Below, piece by piece: positions 9,793 through 19,363 of a stretch of DNA of 64,000 bases. Origin of the DNA: an uncultured Paracoccaceae bacterium (GTDB lineage: Bacteria > Pseudomonadota > Alphaproteobacteria > Rhodobacterales > Rhodobacteraceae); the NCBI GenBank assembly GCA_947499635.1, contig CANMPD010000010.1, positions 84,634-148,633 of the forward strand. Direction: 5' to 3'. The position numbers and the translations under genes were made by a program. The notes beneath the pieces are model-generated. The model did not search any database. It was not told where the DNA came from and worked only from the letters and a program-made list of their open reading frames with translations. Within the stretch, counting starts at the first letter, position 1. Each line of letters opens with the position of its first letter.

Positions 9793-12719
9793 ACCAAATC
9801 CTCTGCTATGGGGTCGTCACTGCGTTCCCATTCGCCATATCGCGCGAGATGATCATAATCGCCCCCAATCTCGTCGCGTTGCATCATACGCCGGCTGCTG
9901 TAACCTTGTTCATATTCGAAATAGGCGCTGATCAATGTGCCTAGCTCTTCCCAAACTTTGGCAGGGGGCTCGTCTAAAATAGGCGCGGCAATTTCCTTGC
10001 GCGGGTCCTTCATGCCAATAAAGCTCGCGTGGGCGACGCGTGCCGGGCCATAAAGCTCAAATGCGCCTTGTTCAGCCATTGCAGCTTCGATGAGCAATTG
10101 CTTTTCAAATTTGGTCTGGCTTTTGGCTGTTGGTGGTGCCCCAGTTTTATAATCATACAGATGTAAGCTGCCCGTGTCGTCTACATCTATCCGGTCCGCG
10201 GTACAGGCAATTTCGAAGTCCAGCGGGGCAAGGCGCACTTGGCCTTTAATTTCAAAGCCGGATGGATGTGCACGAGTTTGACGGTCATGTTCGCTAACGA
10301 CGAAATCATCAGCCACCTTGTTGAGACGACTGATCCAAAGCATGCGCGCTGTGGGCCAGGGGACGTCTTTTTCAAAGATCTGCTGCGCGTGCGACATCAA
10401 TTGCTCGGCTCTGAGTAAATCAGGATCCTCTTTGGCTGCTTTGATGAAATATTCTAATACCTGATGGATCAATGTACCCCGCAAGCGGGCATCTGGCTCT
10501 TGGCTAAGTAAATCCAAAGGCCTTAGACGCAGGACATGCTTTGCGTAAATCGCGTATGGGTCACGGATAAGGCGCGGAATTTCTGTCACGGTTAGCCGGC
10601 GTGGTCGGGCAGTGACGGGTGGACGGGGCGCCGGGCGTGTGGCTGGCGGTGAGACGATTGGTGCATCTAAAACACTGGCCCATTCTAACCAAGTTTGCCC
10701 ACGTGCGCGCATTGCTTGTAAAGCTTCTGTGCCACCTGTTTCAGAGAGTCCGGACAACAAGTTGGTCAACCGATTCAACCAACGCGATGGAACACTATCG
10801 GTTTCATCGTTACGCAAGGCGCGTGTCAGCCAGACTTGTGGTGCGGCGATGGCTTGTTGAAAATCATGAGCTGACAGACCAATACGACGTTCTGGTAACA
10901 GCAATCCTGCATCATGGCGCATTTTTCGGTTTAGCCATGGATCTGGGGTGGCGGCTTCGGGCCAGCTCCCCTCGTTTAGGCCGCCTAGAATAACAAGATC
11001 GGCTCCCTGTACGCGTGCTTCGAGTGTGCCCCAAATCATGATAGACCCATAAGGTGCATCGCGATCCCGCACTTCGCCTTGTGATAACAATGCACCTAAA
11101 AGATCGGTGAAATCACGGGCATTCATGCTGCCGCCGTATTTAGCTTCGCGTTCTAACTCGTCGAATACTTCGCGCGCGGCACGTCCTGCCTTTTTATCCC
11201 ACAAGGTTCCGCAGCCGTCGGTTTGTGATCCGGCGGCGATACTTTCAGCTAGGGAACGTAAATCGGCAACCCAATTGACCAAAGGACGCTGGCCTGTCGT
11301 GTGTTTGTCCGCAAACGTCTGCGCGAGCCAGCTAGACCAATTTTCAAGAATATCTTTTCCTGTGCCATAATATTGTAATGTCTCCGCATCAGGAAACGGA
11401 GGCCCATAACGGCGCAAGTGTAGCTCTAACTCTCGGGTGTGTAAAAAATGTGGCCCGCGGTCGGCGCCGGTATGCGTTAATGGATGTTTCAGCAATGTAA
11501 GCAGCATGTCACAGGTCAATGGACGGCAAAATAGATCTGCAACATGGCGTAAAAACCGACCGGGAGGAGACAATTGCAGCGGTAAGCCTGCTGAATCATC
11601 TGGTAGAATATCCCACCGATCCAACGCCGCCGAGACCTGACGGGTTAACATACGATCAGGGGTGATCAAGGCAGCCGTTTGGCCGTCCTCTGCGGCTTGT
11701 CGTAAGCGTAATGCTATGGCCAATGCTTCGGTTCGGGGTGTGTCAGCCTCAAGCAAGGTGACGGATCGAGTTGCATGATCAAGTTCGGCCAGCGCTGGGC
11801 CCTCGATCATCCAAGCGTCGGTGACAGGGGCAGGGCGCAGGGCCAAAGATACGAGTTTATTGCGTGCAACTGAATTCGGGGCTGTTGTGACCCATGGCTG
11901 AATGTCCTGCGAAGTTATATCCAGATCTCGCATCAGTTTGTGAAAACGATATTGAGGGTGGTCTTCGGCCATCAGCGCATCATCCATGCTGTTCCACACA
12001 GCGTCTGGCTGATCAAAATCATATCCAGGCAAAATCACGGCGCCTTGGGGGAGTTTGGCAATGGCTTCCATCAACAGCAGGGTTGTTCCACGTGAACCTG
12101 TTGATCCAGCTAAAATGACAGGATGTTGTGGGGGCGAAGTATCCCATTGTGCAATGAGGTTTTGTACCGCTTGGCGTTCACGTGCCTTATCGTCCATAGC
12201 GTCTTGGTGCAGGTCAATAAAATCGTCTGCGATACCGATAAATTGCTGTGCGCGCTGCCAATGACCTGATTGATCGGTAACATCAAGGTTGCGAATAATA
12301 TCAGTGGTGACGCCTTCACTTTGCATTTCATCAAACAAAGTCGCGAGGCTGTCTGACAAATCAAATAAAGATGCCCGTGCGGCAAGGTTAGGTTGTGCAT
12401 CCAAAAGTTTAGTCACCAATTGTGACAGCTCAAGACGTCGTCGCAAAGGGGGTAGTGCAGGAGGAAGGCCTTGTAATGTGGCTTGCTTTGAAAATCCTGA
12501 CAGCAATGAAATACGAGGCAGCAGGCATGCAGGGCCGTCATCAAACAATTGACGTACACGGCGCAGCATACGTTCCGTATTTAGGATCAATTCAACTTGC
12601 GCTAACGCAATAGGTGGTTGGTTTAGATGGCGCTGGGTTAATCCATCAACCAATGCACGCGGGAAATCAACACCACAAGGGACAGCGAAAACCCTCGATT
12701 TAGGCTCTGTTTTAAACAT
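9789..12719 (-). CDS. addB: AddB subunit (double-strand break repair nuclease)
   Basis: Partner of AddA. The 976-residue protein has the AddB architecture: an inactive helicase-like region with GGLNEGSWPE near 580 and PDPWLNRKMR, and a C-terminal RecB-like nuclease domain with LHLYDYKTGAPP (catalytic Asp and Lys). The start chosen is the ATG at 12719 (MFKTEPKSR); a TTG at 12731 in the same frame has no good Shine-Dalgarno sequence. The ATG lies inside the last codons of the upstream nucleotidyltransferase gene, an eight-base overlap, so all three genes are translationally linked. Confidence 0.95.
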   Translation of the reverse strand: MFKTEPKSRVFAVPCGVDFPRALVDGLTQRHLNQPPIALAQVELILNTERMLRRVRQLFDDGPACLLPRISLLSGFSKQATLQGLPPALPPLRRRLELSQLVTKLLDAQPNLAARASLFDLSDSLATLFDEMQSEGVTTDIIRNLDVTDQSGHWQRAQQFIGIADDFIDLHQDAMDDKARERQAVQNLIAQWDTSPPQHPVILAGSTGSRGTTLLLMEAIAKLPQGAVILPGYDFDQPDAVWNSMDDALMAEDHPQYRFHKLMRDLDITSQDIQPWVTTAPNSVARNKLVSLALRPAPVTDAWMIEGPALAELDHATRSVTLLEADTPRTEALAIALRLRQAAEDGQTAALITPDRMLTRQVSAALDRWDILPDDSAGLPLQLSPPGRFLRHVADLFCRPLTCDMLLTLLKHPLTHTGADRGPHFLHTRELELHLRRYGPPFPDAETLQYYGTGKDILENWSSWLAQTFADKHTTGQRPLVNWVADLRSLAESIAAGSQTDGCGTLWDKKAGRAAREVFDELEREAKYGGSMNARDFTDLLGALLSQGEVRDRDAPYGSIMIWGTLEARVQGADLVILGGLNEGSWPEAATPDPWLNRKMRHDAGLLLPERRIGLSAHDFQQAIAAPQVWLTRALRNDETDSVPSRWLNRLTNLLSGLSETGGTEALQAMRARGQTWLEWASVLDAPIVSPPATRPAPRPPVTARPRRLTVTEIPRLIRDPYAIYAKHVLRLRPLDLLSQEPDARLRGTLIHQVLEYFIKAAKEDPDLLRAEQLMSHAQQIFEKDVPWPTARMLWISRLNKVADDFVVSEHDRQTRAHPSGFEIKGQVRLAPLDFEIACTADRIDVDDTGSLHLYDYKTGAPPTAKSQTKFEKQLLIEAAMAEQGAFELYGPARVAHASFIGMKDPRKEIAAPILDEPPAKVWEELGTLISAYFEYEQGYSSRRMMQRDEIGGDYDHLARYGEWERSDDPIAEDLV

Positions 12720-13401
12720 GTTTAGTCGCAATCAATTGTTCGGCTAACGTGATCCCTTCTGGATAACCAACGTCACACCAAGATCCGGGGTATTCGATTG
12801 CCTTAAGGCGGCGTTTTTGTGCAATTTTATCCCACAGGATATTCAACGAAAACGCCGTATCCGAAATGTCATTCAAGCCACCCGTTTTAAGAATTTGGGC
12901 ACCGGTATAAACGAAATTTCCCTTGCGTGAGATGTGCCCATTGTCATCAATCGAGAAATCACCTGAACCTTTACGACCAACAGCACGAGCTAGGGGAACG
13001 CATAATAACAGGGCGTCCATTGCATCTGGGTTCCACTGATCCCTCAGCAATTTTAATGGGTTAGGGCCATTCCAGATGACGTCGCAATTCATGGTATAAA
13101 TGGTTTGTGCTTGTAATAGAGGAAGTGCGTTGCGTAAACCGCCGCCAGTATCCAGAATTTGCTCGGCTTCATGAGATATCATAACATCGCTTGAGGCAAG
13201 GTGTTGTGATAGAATATCTGCTTTGTAATGGGTATTCATCACGACCTGACGGGGATGGAGATCGCGAACAATATCCAAAGTATGATCAATGAGAGGCCGC
13301 CCCGCTACAGGGATCATTGGCTTAGGGCGATCTTTTGTCAAATCACCCATGCGCGTCCCAAAACCAGCGGCAAAGATCATAACAGCGTCAGGATGAGACA
13401 T
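12712..13401 (-). CDS. murU: Nucleotidyltransferase, probable N-acetylmuramate 1-phosphate uridylyltransferase (MurU)
   Basis: A 229-residue sugar-phosphate nucleotidyltransferase. The signature AAGFGTRMGDLTKDRPKPM near residues 7-25 binds the nucleotide, PVAGRPLIDH follows, and MNCDVIW around 101-107 supplies the metal aspartate. In this genomic position, directly after an AmgK-like kinase, the best match is MurU, which converts MurNAc 1-phosphate to UDP-MurNAc in the peptidoglycan recycling route that bypasses de novo synthesis. A mannose-1-phosphate guanylyltransferase annotation is the alternative. The start is the ATG at 13401, five bases after the kinase stop; a longer frame to 13485 lies within the kinase gene. 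Confidence 0.8.
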   Translation of the reverse strand: MSHPDAVMIFAAGFGTRMGDLTKDRPKPMIPVAGRPLIDHTLDIVRDLHPRQVVMNTHYKADILSQHLASSDVMISHEAEQILDTGGGLRNALPLLQAQTIYTMNCDVIWNGPNPLKLLRDQWNPDAMDALLLCVPLARAVGRKGSGDFSIDDNGHISRKGNFVYTGAQILKTGGLNDISDTAFSLNILWDKIAQKRRLKAIEYPGSWCDVGYPEGITLAEQLIATKHV

Positions 13402-13406
13402 TGGGT

Positions 13407-14417
13407 TTATCCGCTTAACTTTTGTAGATTTTCTTGGGTTGGTGCAGGCAGGCTGTCTAGCAGCATAGGAGCAAAAGTCGCGCAAGCCTCATCGGTTAGC
13501 CCCTGTGTGAAATACTTCCACACACGTGGGATAAGATCGACATATTCAGGTTTACCATATGTTTTAGAAAGCCGGGCAAAAACCCCTAAAATACGCATGT
13601 TTCGTTGGACACCGAGCAAAGCATAGGCTGTTCTAAATGTAGCTCCATTAACACCGGTGCGTTTGATGTAACGATCGAGCATCGCGTCTTGGATCTCCTG
13701 CGAAACATCACGTCGTGCATCTTGTAGCAGGGAAACAAGATCGTAAGCTGGATGTCCGAGTTTAGCATCTTGGAAATCAATTACACCAATACGAGCAATA
13801 CCGTCACGCTTGGGGAGCCATAGCAAATTTTGGACGTGAAAATCCCTATGTACAAAAACCATTTGGCCAGACAAATATTTACTGAGAGGTTTTAAGAAGG
13901 CAATCTCGAACTCTGCCCTCGCGTGGTCATCAATGTTTTCACATATATAGTAACGGTAGGTGTTAAATGTGAGCGACGTCAATTGGCTGAGAGCAGAGGG
14001 CGTTAATGGCTCTAACTTGGGGAAATCCCATATATTTGTACTTGTGTGCATCTTGATCAGCCAATCTGTTGCGGCCTCATATAGCGCACGTTCCTGATTT
14101 GGGCTGTGATTTAAAACGTTCGAAAATAAGTTGTCGCCCAAATCTTCGATCAGTAACAAACCGTTTTGTAAGTCTTGCGCGATGATATCGGGAACGCTTA
14201 CGCGTTGCGCTGCAAGAAGTTTGGTGATGTGTATATATGGCTCTAAGTTAGGGTTTTTATCTGGTGGTGCATCCATCAAAACGACACTGTGTCCGGTGCT
14301 GTCCACCAGCCTTTCATAGCGCCGCATGGATGCGTCACCTGCCAGAGATGTTCTCGCTTGATTGCTATACCCAGCTTGTGCCAGAAAACGATCGACCACT
14401 TGTGCACGTGAGGTCAC
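13407..14417 (-). CDS. amgK: Aminoglycoside phosphotransferase-fold kinase, probable anomeric MurNAc/GlcNAc kinase (AmgK)
   Basis: A 336-residue APH-fold kinase. The catalytic loop is FVHRDFHVQNLLW (around 188-200) and the metal-binding segment is IGVIDFQDAKLGHPAYDL shortly after. AmgK phosphorylates MurNAc and GlcNAc at C1 for the recycling pathway in Pseudomonas and its relatives. The assignment rests on the pairing with the adjacent murU-like gene and on the tsaE-amgK-murU order. It is separated from tsaE by 8 bases. Substrate is inferred. Confidence 0.78.
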   Translation of the reverse strand: MTSRAQVVDRFLAQAGYSNQARTSLAGDASMRRYERLVDSTGHSVVLMDAPPDKNPNLEPYIHITKLLAAQRVSVPDIIAQDLQNGLLLIEDLGDNLFSNVLNHSPNQERALYEAATDWLIKMHTSTNIWDFPKLEPLTPSALSQLTSLTFNTYRYYICENIDDHARAEFEIAFLKPLSKYLSGQMVFVHRDFHVQNLLWLPKRDGIARIGVIDFQDAKLGHPAYDLVSLLQDARRDVSQEIQDAMLDRYIKRTGVNGATFRTAYALLGVQRNMRILGVFARLSKTYGKPEYVDLIPRVWKYFTQGLTDEACATFAPMLLDSLPAPTQENLQKLSG

Positions 14418-14425
14418 GGTGTACC

Positions 14426-14890
14426 CTAACTTAATTTATGGTTCCATTTGCGATCGGACCAGATCAGAGTGATTTCTCTTGCGTTTTCATTTTCGGGCAC
14501 CAAAGAAAACGACAACTTAAGTGCATGACTTGGTGTAAGATTTTCCAATTTATCAGGCCATTCCACAAGACATATGCTATCGTCAAATGCCGAGAATAAT
14601 CCGAGCTCTTCAACTTCGTCTACATGTGATAGGCGATACAGATCAGCATGCCACACTTCAGATATATCAGTGTCGTATATCTGGACCAGTGTAAATGTCG
14701 GCGAGGGGACATCTTCGGGAAAATCTAATAAAGATTGAATGAGAGCGCGGCAGAAATGGGTTTTTCCCGCGCCAATTTGCCCCTCAAGCAGCAAAACATC
14801 GCCCGGACCAAGAGACGGGGCGATGGATTTAGCAAAAAGTTCCGTTTCATCTTGCCCATTTAGGCTAATAGTTTTTGAGTAATCCGACAT
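14426..14890 (-). CDS. tsaE: tRNA threonylcarbamoyladenosine biosynthesis protein TsaE
   Basis: ATPase of the TsaB-TsaD-TsaE complex that makes t6A at position 37 of ANN-decoding tRNAs. The 154-residue protein has Walker A LLLEGQIGAGKTHFCRAL near 35-52, the SPTFTLVQIY segment, and the HADLYRLSHVDEVEELG block typical of the family. TsaD, the catalytic partner, is encoded in this window at 27.2-28.3 kb. First gene before amgK-murU-addB-addA. Confidence 0.95.
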   Translation of the reverse strand: MSDYSKTISLNGQDETELFAKSIAPSLGPGDVLLLEGQIGAGKTHFCRALIQSLLDFPEDVPSPTFTLVQIYDTDISEVWHADLYRLSHVDEVEELGLFSAFDDSICLVEWPDKLENLTPSHALKLSFSLVPENENAREITLIWSDRKWNHKLS

Positions 14891-14931
14891 ATTCGCACAA
14901 TGGCAATAGGTAGCGTATGCTGCAAGTGCGA

Positions 14932-16479
14932 TTAAGCTTGTTTCTTGATCGCAAAACGTTCTTGTTCTGGTGGGGCAGATTGGCGATCAAGTAATTGAAA
15001 GCGCACCATTGTCGCGCCGTTTTGCAAAGCTTCGACGTGGCAAATTAGCTGTTCACTCGATCGTTTCTCGACATGGGCCCACCAAGTGCTTCGGTTGTCA
15101 CCACCAGCAACGAAATCGCGAATTTCACCCCATACAGGTGTGGCAGTGGACATGTCTTGCCAAGTTCGGCAGGCATCCATAATCGAGATTTTTGCAAAGC
15201 TCGCGTCTGGGTTTGTTTGCCACATGTCATGATATGTCGTGTTGGAATGAATTAAGGAACCGTCGGTGCCAAAAACGGCAAATGCGTCTTCGACTTTGTC
15301 CAAAATGGCCTGACCTAACTCAAGTTCTGAACGAAACTGGCGAGTAACTGTGATCTCAGATGTGATGTCTTCGAACAGAAACGCAATGGCTCCGTCTGGA
15401 TGCGGGCGTCCGGAAACGGCATAGACAGAGCCCGAAGGCATAGACCACGTCTCTTTATACCGCCCCTCTGATGCGGCTTCTTGTAGGTCGGCCATTTGGT
15501 GGCGCCAACTGGAATAATTTTTTGGCTCCGGTAACATGCGTTGATCACGCAGGCGATCAAAAAATGCCATCATACTGGGGCGCGAGCTCAGAAAACTGGC
15601 GGGTAAGGCTGTTAAATCAATCAGAACCGGATTGAACAAAACCAATTGTTGATTTCGGTCGAAAATAGCAAGCCCAGTGGAAAGTTGTGCAAAGGTTTTG
15701 GCGAGTGTCTGAACAAAATTGCGCTGGGCAATCTCTGCATCTACGACAGCATTTACGTCCATTGCATGACATAACCAACCCGCTTCGGTTTCGGTGGCAG
15801 AGACATTATACCATAGTTTTTTGTCCAAATCGGGTGGAGCAATTGGTGTGCGCTCTGGCTTCCCACTCATCATCGGAGTCTCAAGATTTGGAAACAAGGA
15901 CACGCTGTTATCAGTGTCACGACCGCGGACCTTTTGATTTAATCGATCATAGGCAAGGTTTGTCCATGTGACCTGCCCGTCGTCTGTTTGTAGCCACACA
16001 GGATAAGGGGCTTGATGAACGGCGGCACGTAGGGTGTCTAATTCCTGATCAATCATTGTTGTACTGTCACTATCGGCTGCCCGACGCAGTTGCACACGGG
16101 TGATACCGTCGATCCATTCACAATGGGCCTCACGATTGCCGATATCTGTTGTCCCAGAAACTGTCACATGACCCATATCTTTTACAAAGCTTGGAGATTG
16201 GGGTAGGCCAGGGTATTGCCGAGCCAGCTTGTCACGCAGAACTGTCCAATTCATGGCATCGGCTTGATCTCCCAAGAATTTCTTTGCTCCGGTTGACCAG
16301 CCAATAAGCGTTTGATCATCAAACAAAAAAACAGCTTCGGTGCGACCGTCTGCTATCAAAAGATCTCGCTCCATACCGTGTTTTTCCGGTTGTGGAGACA
16401 GGAACCAAACAGCTGCAGCTGCACTAGCCATACAAAGGCTTATTAGAACAAACCATTCTATCGAAACAAAGTTCAGCAT
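14932..16479 (-). CDS. Membrane-anchored PAS-domain protein
   Basis: A 515-residue protein with one N-terminal membrane segment (about 7-27) followed by tandem PAS-like domains: one around 165-190 (APYPVWLQTDDGQVTWTN), one around 275-300 (STGLAIFDRNQQLVLFNP), and one near 395-415 (VEDAFAVFGTDGSLIHSN). No histidine kinase, GGDEF or EAL domain follows, so it looks like a pure sensor or adaptor, comparable to the PAS part of DivL-like proteins. It lies 87 bases downstream of regB on the same strand and 41 bases before tsaE. A signalling partner is not evident from the sequence. Confidence 0.75.
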   Translation of the reverse strand: MLNFVSIEWFVLISLCMASAAAAVWFLSPQPEKHGMERDLLIADGRTEAVFLFDDQTLIGWSTGAKKFLGDQADAMNWTVLRDKLARQYPGLPQSPSFVKDMGHVTVSGTTDIGNREAHCEWIDGITRVQLRRAADSDSTTMIDQELDTLRAAVHQAPYPVWLQTDDGQVTWTNLAYDRLNQKVRGRDTDNSVSLFPNLETPMMSGKPERTPIAPPDLDKKLWYNVSATETEAGWLCHAMDVNAVVDAEIAQRNFVQTLAKTFAQLSTGLAIFDRNQQLVLFNPVLIDLTALPASFLSSRPSMMAFFDRLRDQRMLPEPKNYSSWRHQMADLQEAASEGRYKETWSMPSGSVYAVSGRPHPDGAIAFLFEDITSEITVTRQFRSELELGQAILDKVEDAFAVFGTDGSLIHSNTTYHDMWQTNPDASFAKISIMDACRTWQDMSTATPVWGEIRDFVAGGDNRSTWWAHVEKRSSEQLICHVEALQNGATMVRFQLLDRQSAPPEQERFAIKKQA

Positions 16480-16566
16480 CGCAATCGCCTCATTATGTCT
16501 TTAATTAGCTCTATGTTTGGTCACAAAGGTTAATTCCTGCTTAACTGGTTTCTGAAAACTGAATTT

Positions 16567-17955
16567 CTAGATCTTTAAAGGCACATTATGTCCTGTATGT
16601 GTGAGTTTGGGATCAGTTTTCGCATCGATTTTTTTACGCGGCCAGCTAACTAAAACCACTGCACCGGTTTGTTGTTGAGACAGTTCAAGAGCGACCTGAC
16701 TATCTGCACCATTTGCAAAGGTAAGGCGCGCGCCTGATCGCTCTAATAGAGTTTTGGCAATAAACAGCCCTAAACCCATCCCCTCATATTCAGGTCGTTC
16801 GCCGTGGTCTTTGGTGTCTTTGCGGTGTCGCATAAAAGGGTCGCCTAACCGGCCAATAAGGTGAGGGGGAAATCCAGCACCGTCATCACAAATCTTCACC
16901 CAGATTGCGTTTTGAGACCAGCGGATGTCGACCCAGACTGTCTGATCGGCAAAATCCACCGCATTTTGGATCAGGTTTCGCAATCCGTGGATAATTTCAG
17001 GTTTGCGAAACACACTGGGATGATCTTGGTCGGACCCTTCTGCGGAGACGATAATATGTTTCCCGCGATCCAAATGGGGTTCTGCGGCTTCGTCAATCAA
17101 AGCTTTGATCGGAGCTTGTCTCATATGGAGATCATCATTCCCAGCACGTCCCATACTGCGTAAAATATCGCGACATCGATCGGCCTGCGCACGTATCAAC
17201 TGTGCATCTTCGCGCAGGACAGGCTGGTCTTGGAGTTCGTCAATTAATTCCGCGCTGGCGAGTTTTATGGTAGCCAAAGGTGTACCAAGCTCATGAGCCG
17301 TTGCTGCAACAACGCCGCCTAAGTCAGTCAATTTCTGTGCACGCGACAGTGCCATCTGTGTCGCGACAAGAGCTTGCGACATAGACTGAATTTCAGTGCT
17401 GATCCGATATGAATAAGCCCCCATAAATAAAATTGCGATGACTATCGCAGCCCAATTCCCAAACAATATCAAATTAGGAATTGCATAAATGCTACCGTCG
17501 ACATGTGAGAGTGGATAGTTAAACGAGATCATGAGTGTGACGGATACAATCGCGACGGTACCAACTAATATGGTTGTACGCAGTTTCATCACCGACGCGG
17601 ACACAGTGACAGGTCCAAGTATCAACAATGAAAATGGATTGTTTAAACCACCGGTCATAAAGAGCAAAAATTCAAGCTGCAGCAGATCGAATATCAGCAA
17701 CACGGCATTTTGTGTCTCTGATAGTCGTTTGTTTTCTGGAAACAAAAGCAGAGCAAAGATATTAATGGATCCAGATACCGCGATTGCGACATAACAGATT
17801 AGATAGGGTAATTTGAGTTCAAAGATGCCTTGTGCGACGAGCAAGGCTGCGATTTGCCCGACAATTGCTACCCAACGCAACAACACTAATGTGCGCAGTC
17901 TCACCCAGTTCCTATGTTGTGGGCCATAGACGAGATTCAGATGGCTATCGCTCAT
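16567..17955 (-). CDS. regB: Redox sensor histidine kinase RegB (PrrB)
   Basis: Membrane kinase that phosphorylates RegA when the respiratory chain is reduced, controlling photosynthesis, respiration, carbon and nitrogen fixation genes in Rhodobacter. The start chosen is the ATG at 17955 (MSDSHLNL), with GGGAG ten bases upstream, giving 462 residues; the longer frame to 18018 has no such signal. Six membrane segments span about 28-180 and contain GGLNNPF at 102-108, the ubiquinone-binding motif of the family. The H-box ATAHELGTPLATIK has His221, and the redox-active cysteine is at 261 in ADRCRDILRSMGRAG. The catalytic domain follows with GLRNLIQNAVDFA and EGMGLGLFIAK. Divergent from senC. Confidence 0.97.
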   Translation of the reverse strand: MSDSHLNLVYGPQHRNWVRLRTLVLLRWVAIVGQIAALLVAQGIFELKLPYLICYVAIAVSGSINIFALLLFPENKRLSETQNAVLLIFDLLQLEFLLFMTGGLNNPFSLLILGPVTVSASVMKLRTTILVGTVAIVSVTLMISFNYPLSHVDGSIYAIPNLILFGNWAAIVIAILFMGAYSYRISTEIQSMSQALVATQMALSRAQKLTDLGGVVAATAHELGTPLATIKLASAELIDELQDQPVLREDAQLIRAQADRCRDILRSMGRAGNDDLHMRQAPIKALIDEAAEPHLDRGKHIIVSAEGSDQDHPSVFRKPEIIHGLRNLIQNAVDFADQTVWVDIRWSQNAIWVKICDDGAGFPPHLIGRLGDPFMRHRKDTKDHGERPEYEGMGLGLFIAKTLLERSGARLTFANGADSQVALELSQQQTGAVVLVSWPRKKIDAKTDPKLTHTGHNVPLKI

Positions 17956-18059
17956 GTGACACTTGCTCCCATTGCATCGCCTGAAATTGTTGATAAGTCT
18001 GCAGGGATCGACACGCAAGACTGCGTGTGAGCTGTAACATCTAATGTCAGGATTATTGG

Positions 18060-18677
18060 ATGACCAAAATTTATGCCATTGCTGCGGTGTGTTGTGCCCT
18101 AATTGGGATTGGGGCGACCTGGGTTTTGACTATGGGACGGGATCGAGATCAATTTGCACAGTGCCGCGCTAGTACCGTTGCTGGTGGGGCAGGTGCCGTG
18201 GGCGGCCCATTCGAGTTGGTGAATGCAAAAGGTGAGACGGTCACGGACAAAGACGTCATCACCGAACCTTCAATTGTGTATTTTGGTTATACCTTCTGCC
18301 CAGATGTTTGTCCGCTAGATAATAGTCGCAACGCGGAGGCCGTCGATATCTTAGAAGATCGTGGTATCAGCACAACACCAGTGTTTATCTCTATTGATCC
18401 AGAACGTGACACGCCTGAAGTTGTTGGTGATTTTGCGTTTAATATGCACGAAAAGATGATTGGTCTGACTGGATCGCCGGAGCAGGTCAAAGCTGCGAGT
18501 CGTGCTTACAAAACCTACTATAAAAAGCAGGATGGTGATCCAGATTATTATTTGGTTGATCACACTACAATGTCTTATCTGGTTCTGCCAGAATATGGCT
18601 TTGTTGATTTCTTTCGTCGTGACGTAACACCAGAGCAAATGGCGGAAACCGTCGGGTGTTTCGTTGGGCAGACCTAG
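18060..18677 (+). CDS. senC: SenC/Sco1-family copper protein (PrrC)
   Basis: Membrane-anchored copper chaperone needed for assembly of the CuA or CuB site of cytochrome oxidase, and in Rhodobacter part of the reg/prr locus. The 205-residue protein has an N-terminal membrane anchor (about 5-24), the thioredoxin-like copper motif FGYTFCPDVCP with Cys80 and Cys84, and the third ligand His168 in VDHTTMSYLV. It lies between regB (divergent) and regA (same strand, 117 bases downstream), the conserved arrangement. Confidence 0.95.
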   Translation: MTKIYAIAAVCCALIGIGATWVLTMGRDRDQFAQCRASTVAGGAGAVGGPFELVNAKGETVTDKDVITEPSIVYFGYTFCPDVCPLDNSRNAEAVDILEDRGISTTPVFISIDPERDTPEVVGDFAFNMHEKMIGLTGSPEQVKAASRAYKTYYKKQDGDPDYYLVDHTTMSYLVLPEYGFVDFFRRDVTPEQMAETVGCFVGQT

Positions 18678-18706
18678 TTGTTTCTTCAATTGAAGCTATC
18701 AGATTT

Positions 18707-18721
18707 CATGTATTTGACATG
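18707..18721 (+). promoter_or_regulatory. Small inverted repeat upstream of regA
   Basis: CATGT and ACATG separated by five bases (ATTTG), overlapping a TTGACA-like hexamer. Possible operator or chance palindrome; the binding protein is unknown. Confidence 0.2.
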
Positions 18722-18794
18722 TATATTTGATCTCGGGCGTAAGTGACGTATTTGTAGCTGGTGCGCGAAATTTGCGCCGCCAGAAGGAAGAACA

Positions 18795-19349
18795 ATGCCA
18801 GATATAGATCTAGACGCGCTTGGACCCGATCATTCGCTTTTGCTTGTGGATGATGATGAAACGTTTCTTCGCCGCTTGGCGAAAGCAATGGAAAAACGTG
18901 GTTTTGAAGTTACGACAGCCGGAACGGTTGCACAGGGTCTTACCTGTGTGAGTGAACATCCATCAGCCTATGCCGTGATTGACTTGCGACTTGAGGACGG
19001 AAATGGTCTGGACGTTGTTGAAGCACTACGTGAAAAACGCCCCGAAAGCCGTATTGTTGTCCTGACAGGATACGGTGCCATTGCCACCGCAGTGGCTGCT
19101 GTGAAAATCGGCGCGACGGATTATCTGTCGAAGCCTGCTGATGCGGCAGATATCATGAATGCATTGGTGTCCGATGGTGATGCTTTGCCGCCGCCGCCCG
19201 AAAACCCCATGAGCGCGGATCGTGTCCGGTGGGAACATATTCAACGCATCTATGAGTTATGTGACCGCAATGTCTCAGAAACTGCGCGTCGCCTGAATAT
19301 GCACCGCCGCACATTGCAACGTATTTTGGCTAAGCGTAGCCCTAAGTAA
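18795..19349 (+). CDS. regA: Redox response regulator RegA (PrrA/ActR)
   Basis: Response regulator partner of RegB. The 184-residue protein has the receiver domain with the acidic pocket Asp19/Asp20, the phosphorylated Asp63 in VIDLRLEDGNG and Lys113 in LSKPA, then the four-proline linker PPPP (132-135) characteristic of the family, and a Fis-type helix-turn-helix at about 158-178 (NVSETARRLNMHRRTLQRIL) near the C-terminus. AGAAGGAAGAACA precedes the ATG. The 117-base leader contains a short inverted repeat (see separate entry). Confidence 0.98.
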   Translation: MPDIDLDALGPDHSLLLVDDDETFLRRLAKAMEKRGFEVTTAGTVAQGLTCVSEHPSAYAVIDLRLEDGNGLDVVEALREKRPESRIVVLTGYGAIATAVAAVKIGATDYLSKPADAADIMNALVSDGDALPPPPENPMSADRVRWEHIQRIYELCDRNVSETARRLNMHRRTLQRILAKRSPK

Positions 19350-19363
19350 ATATTCTGATTTGG

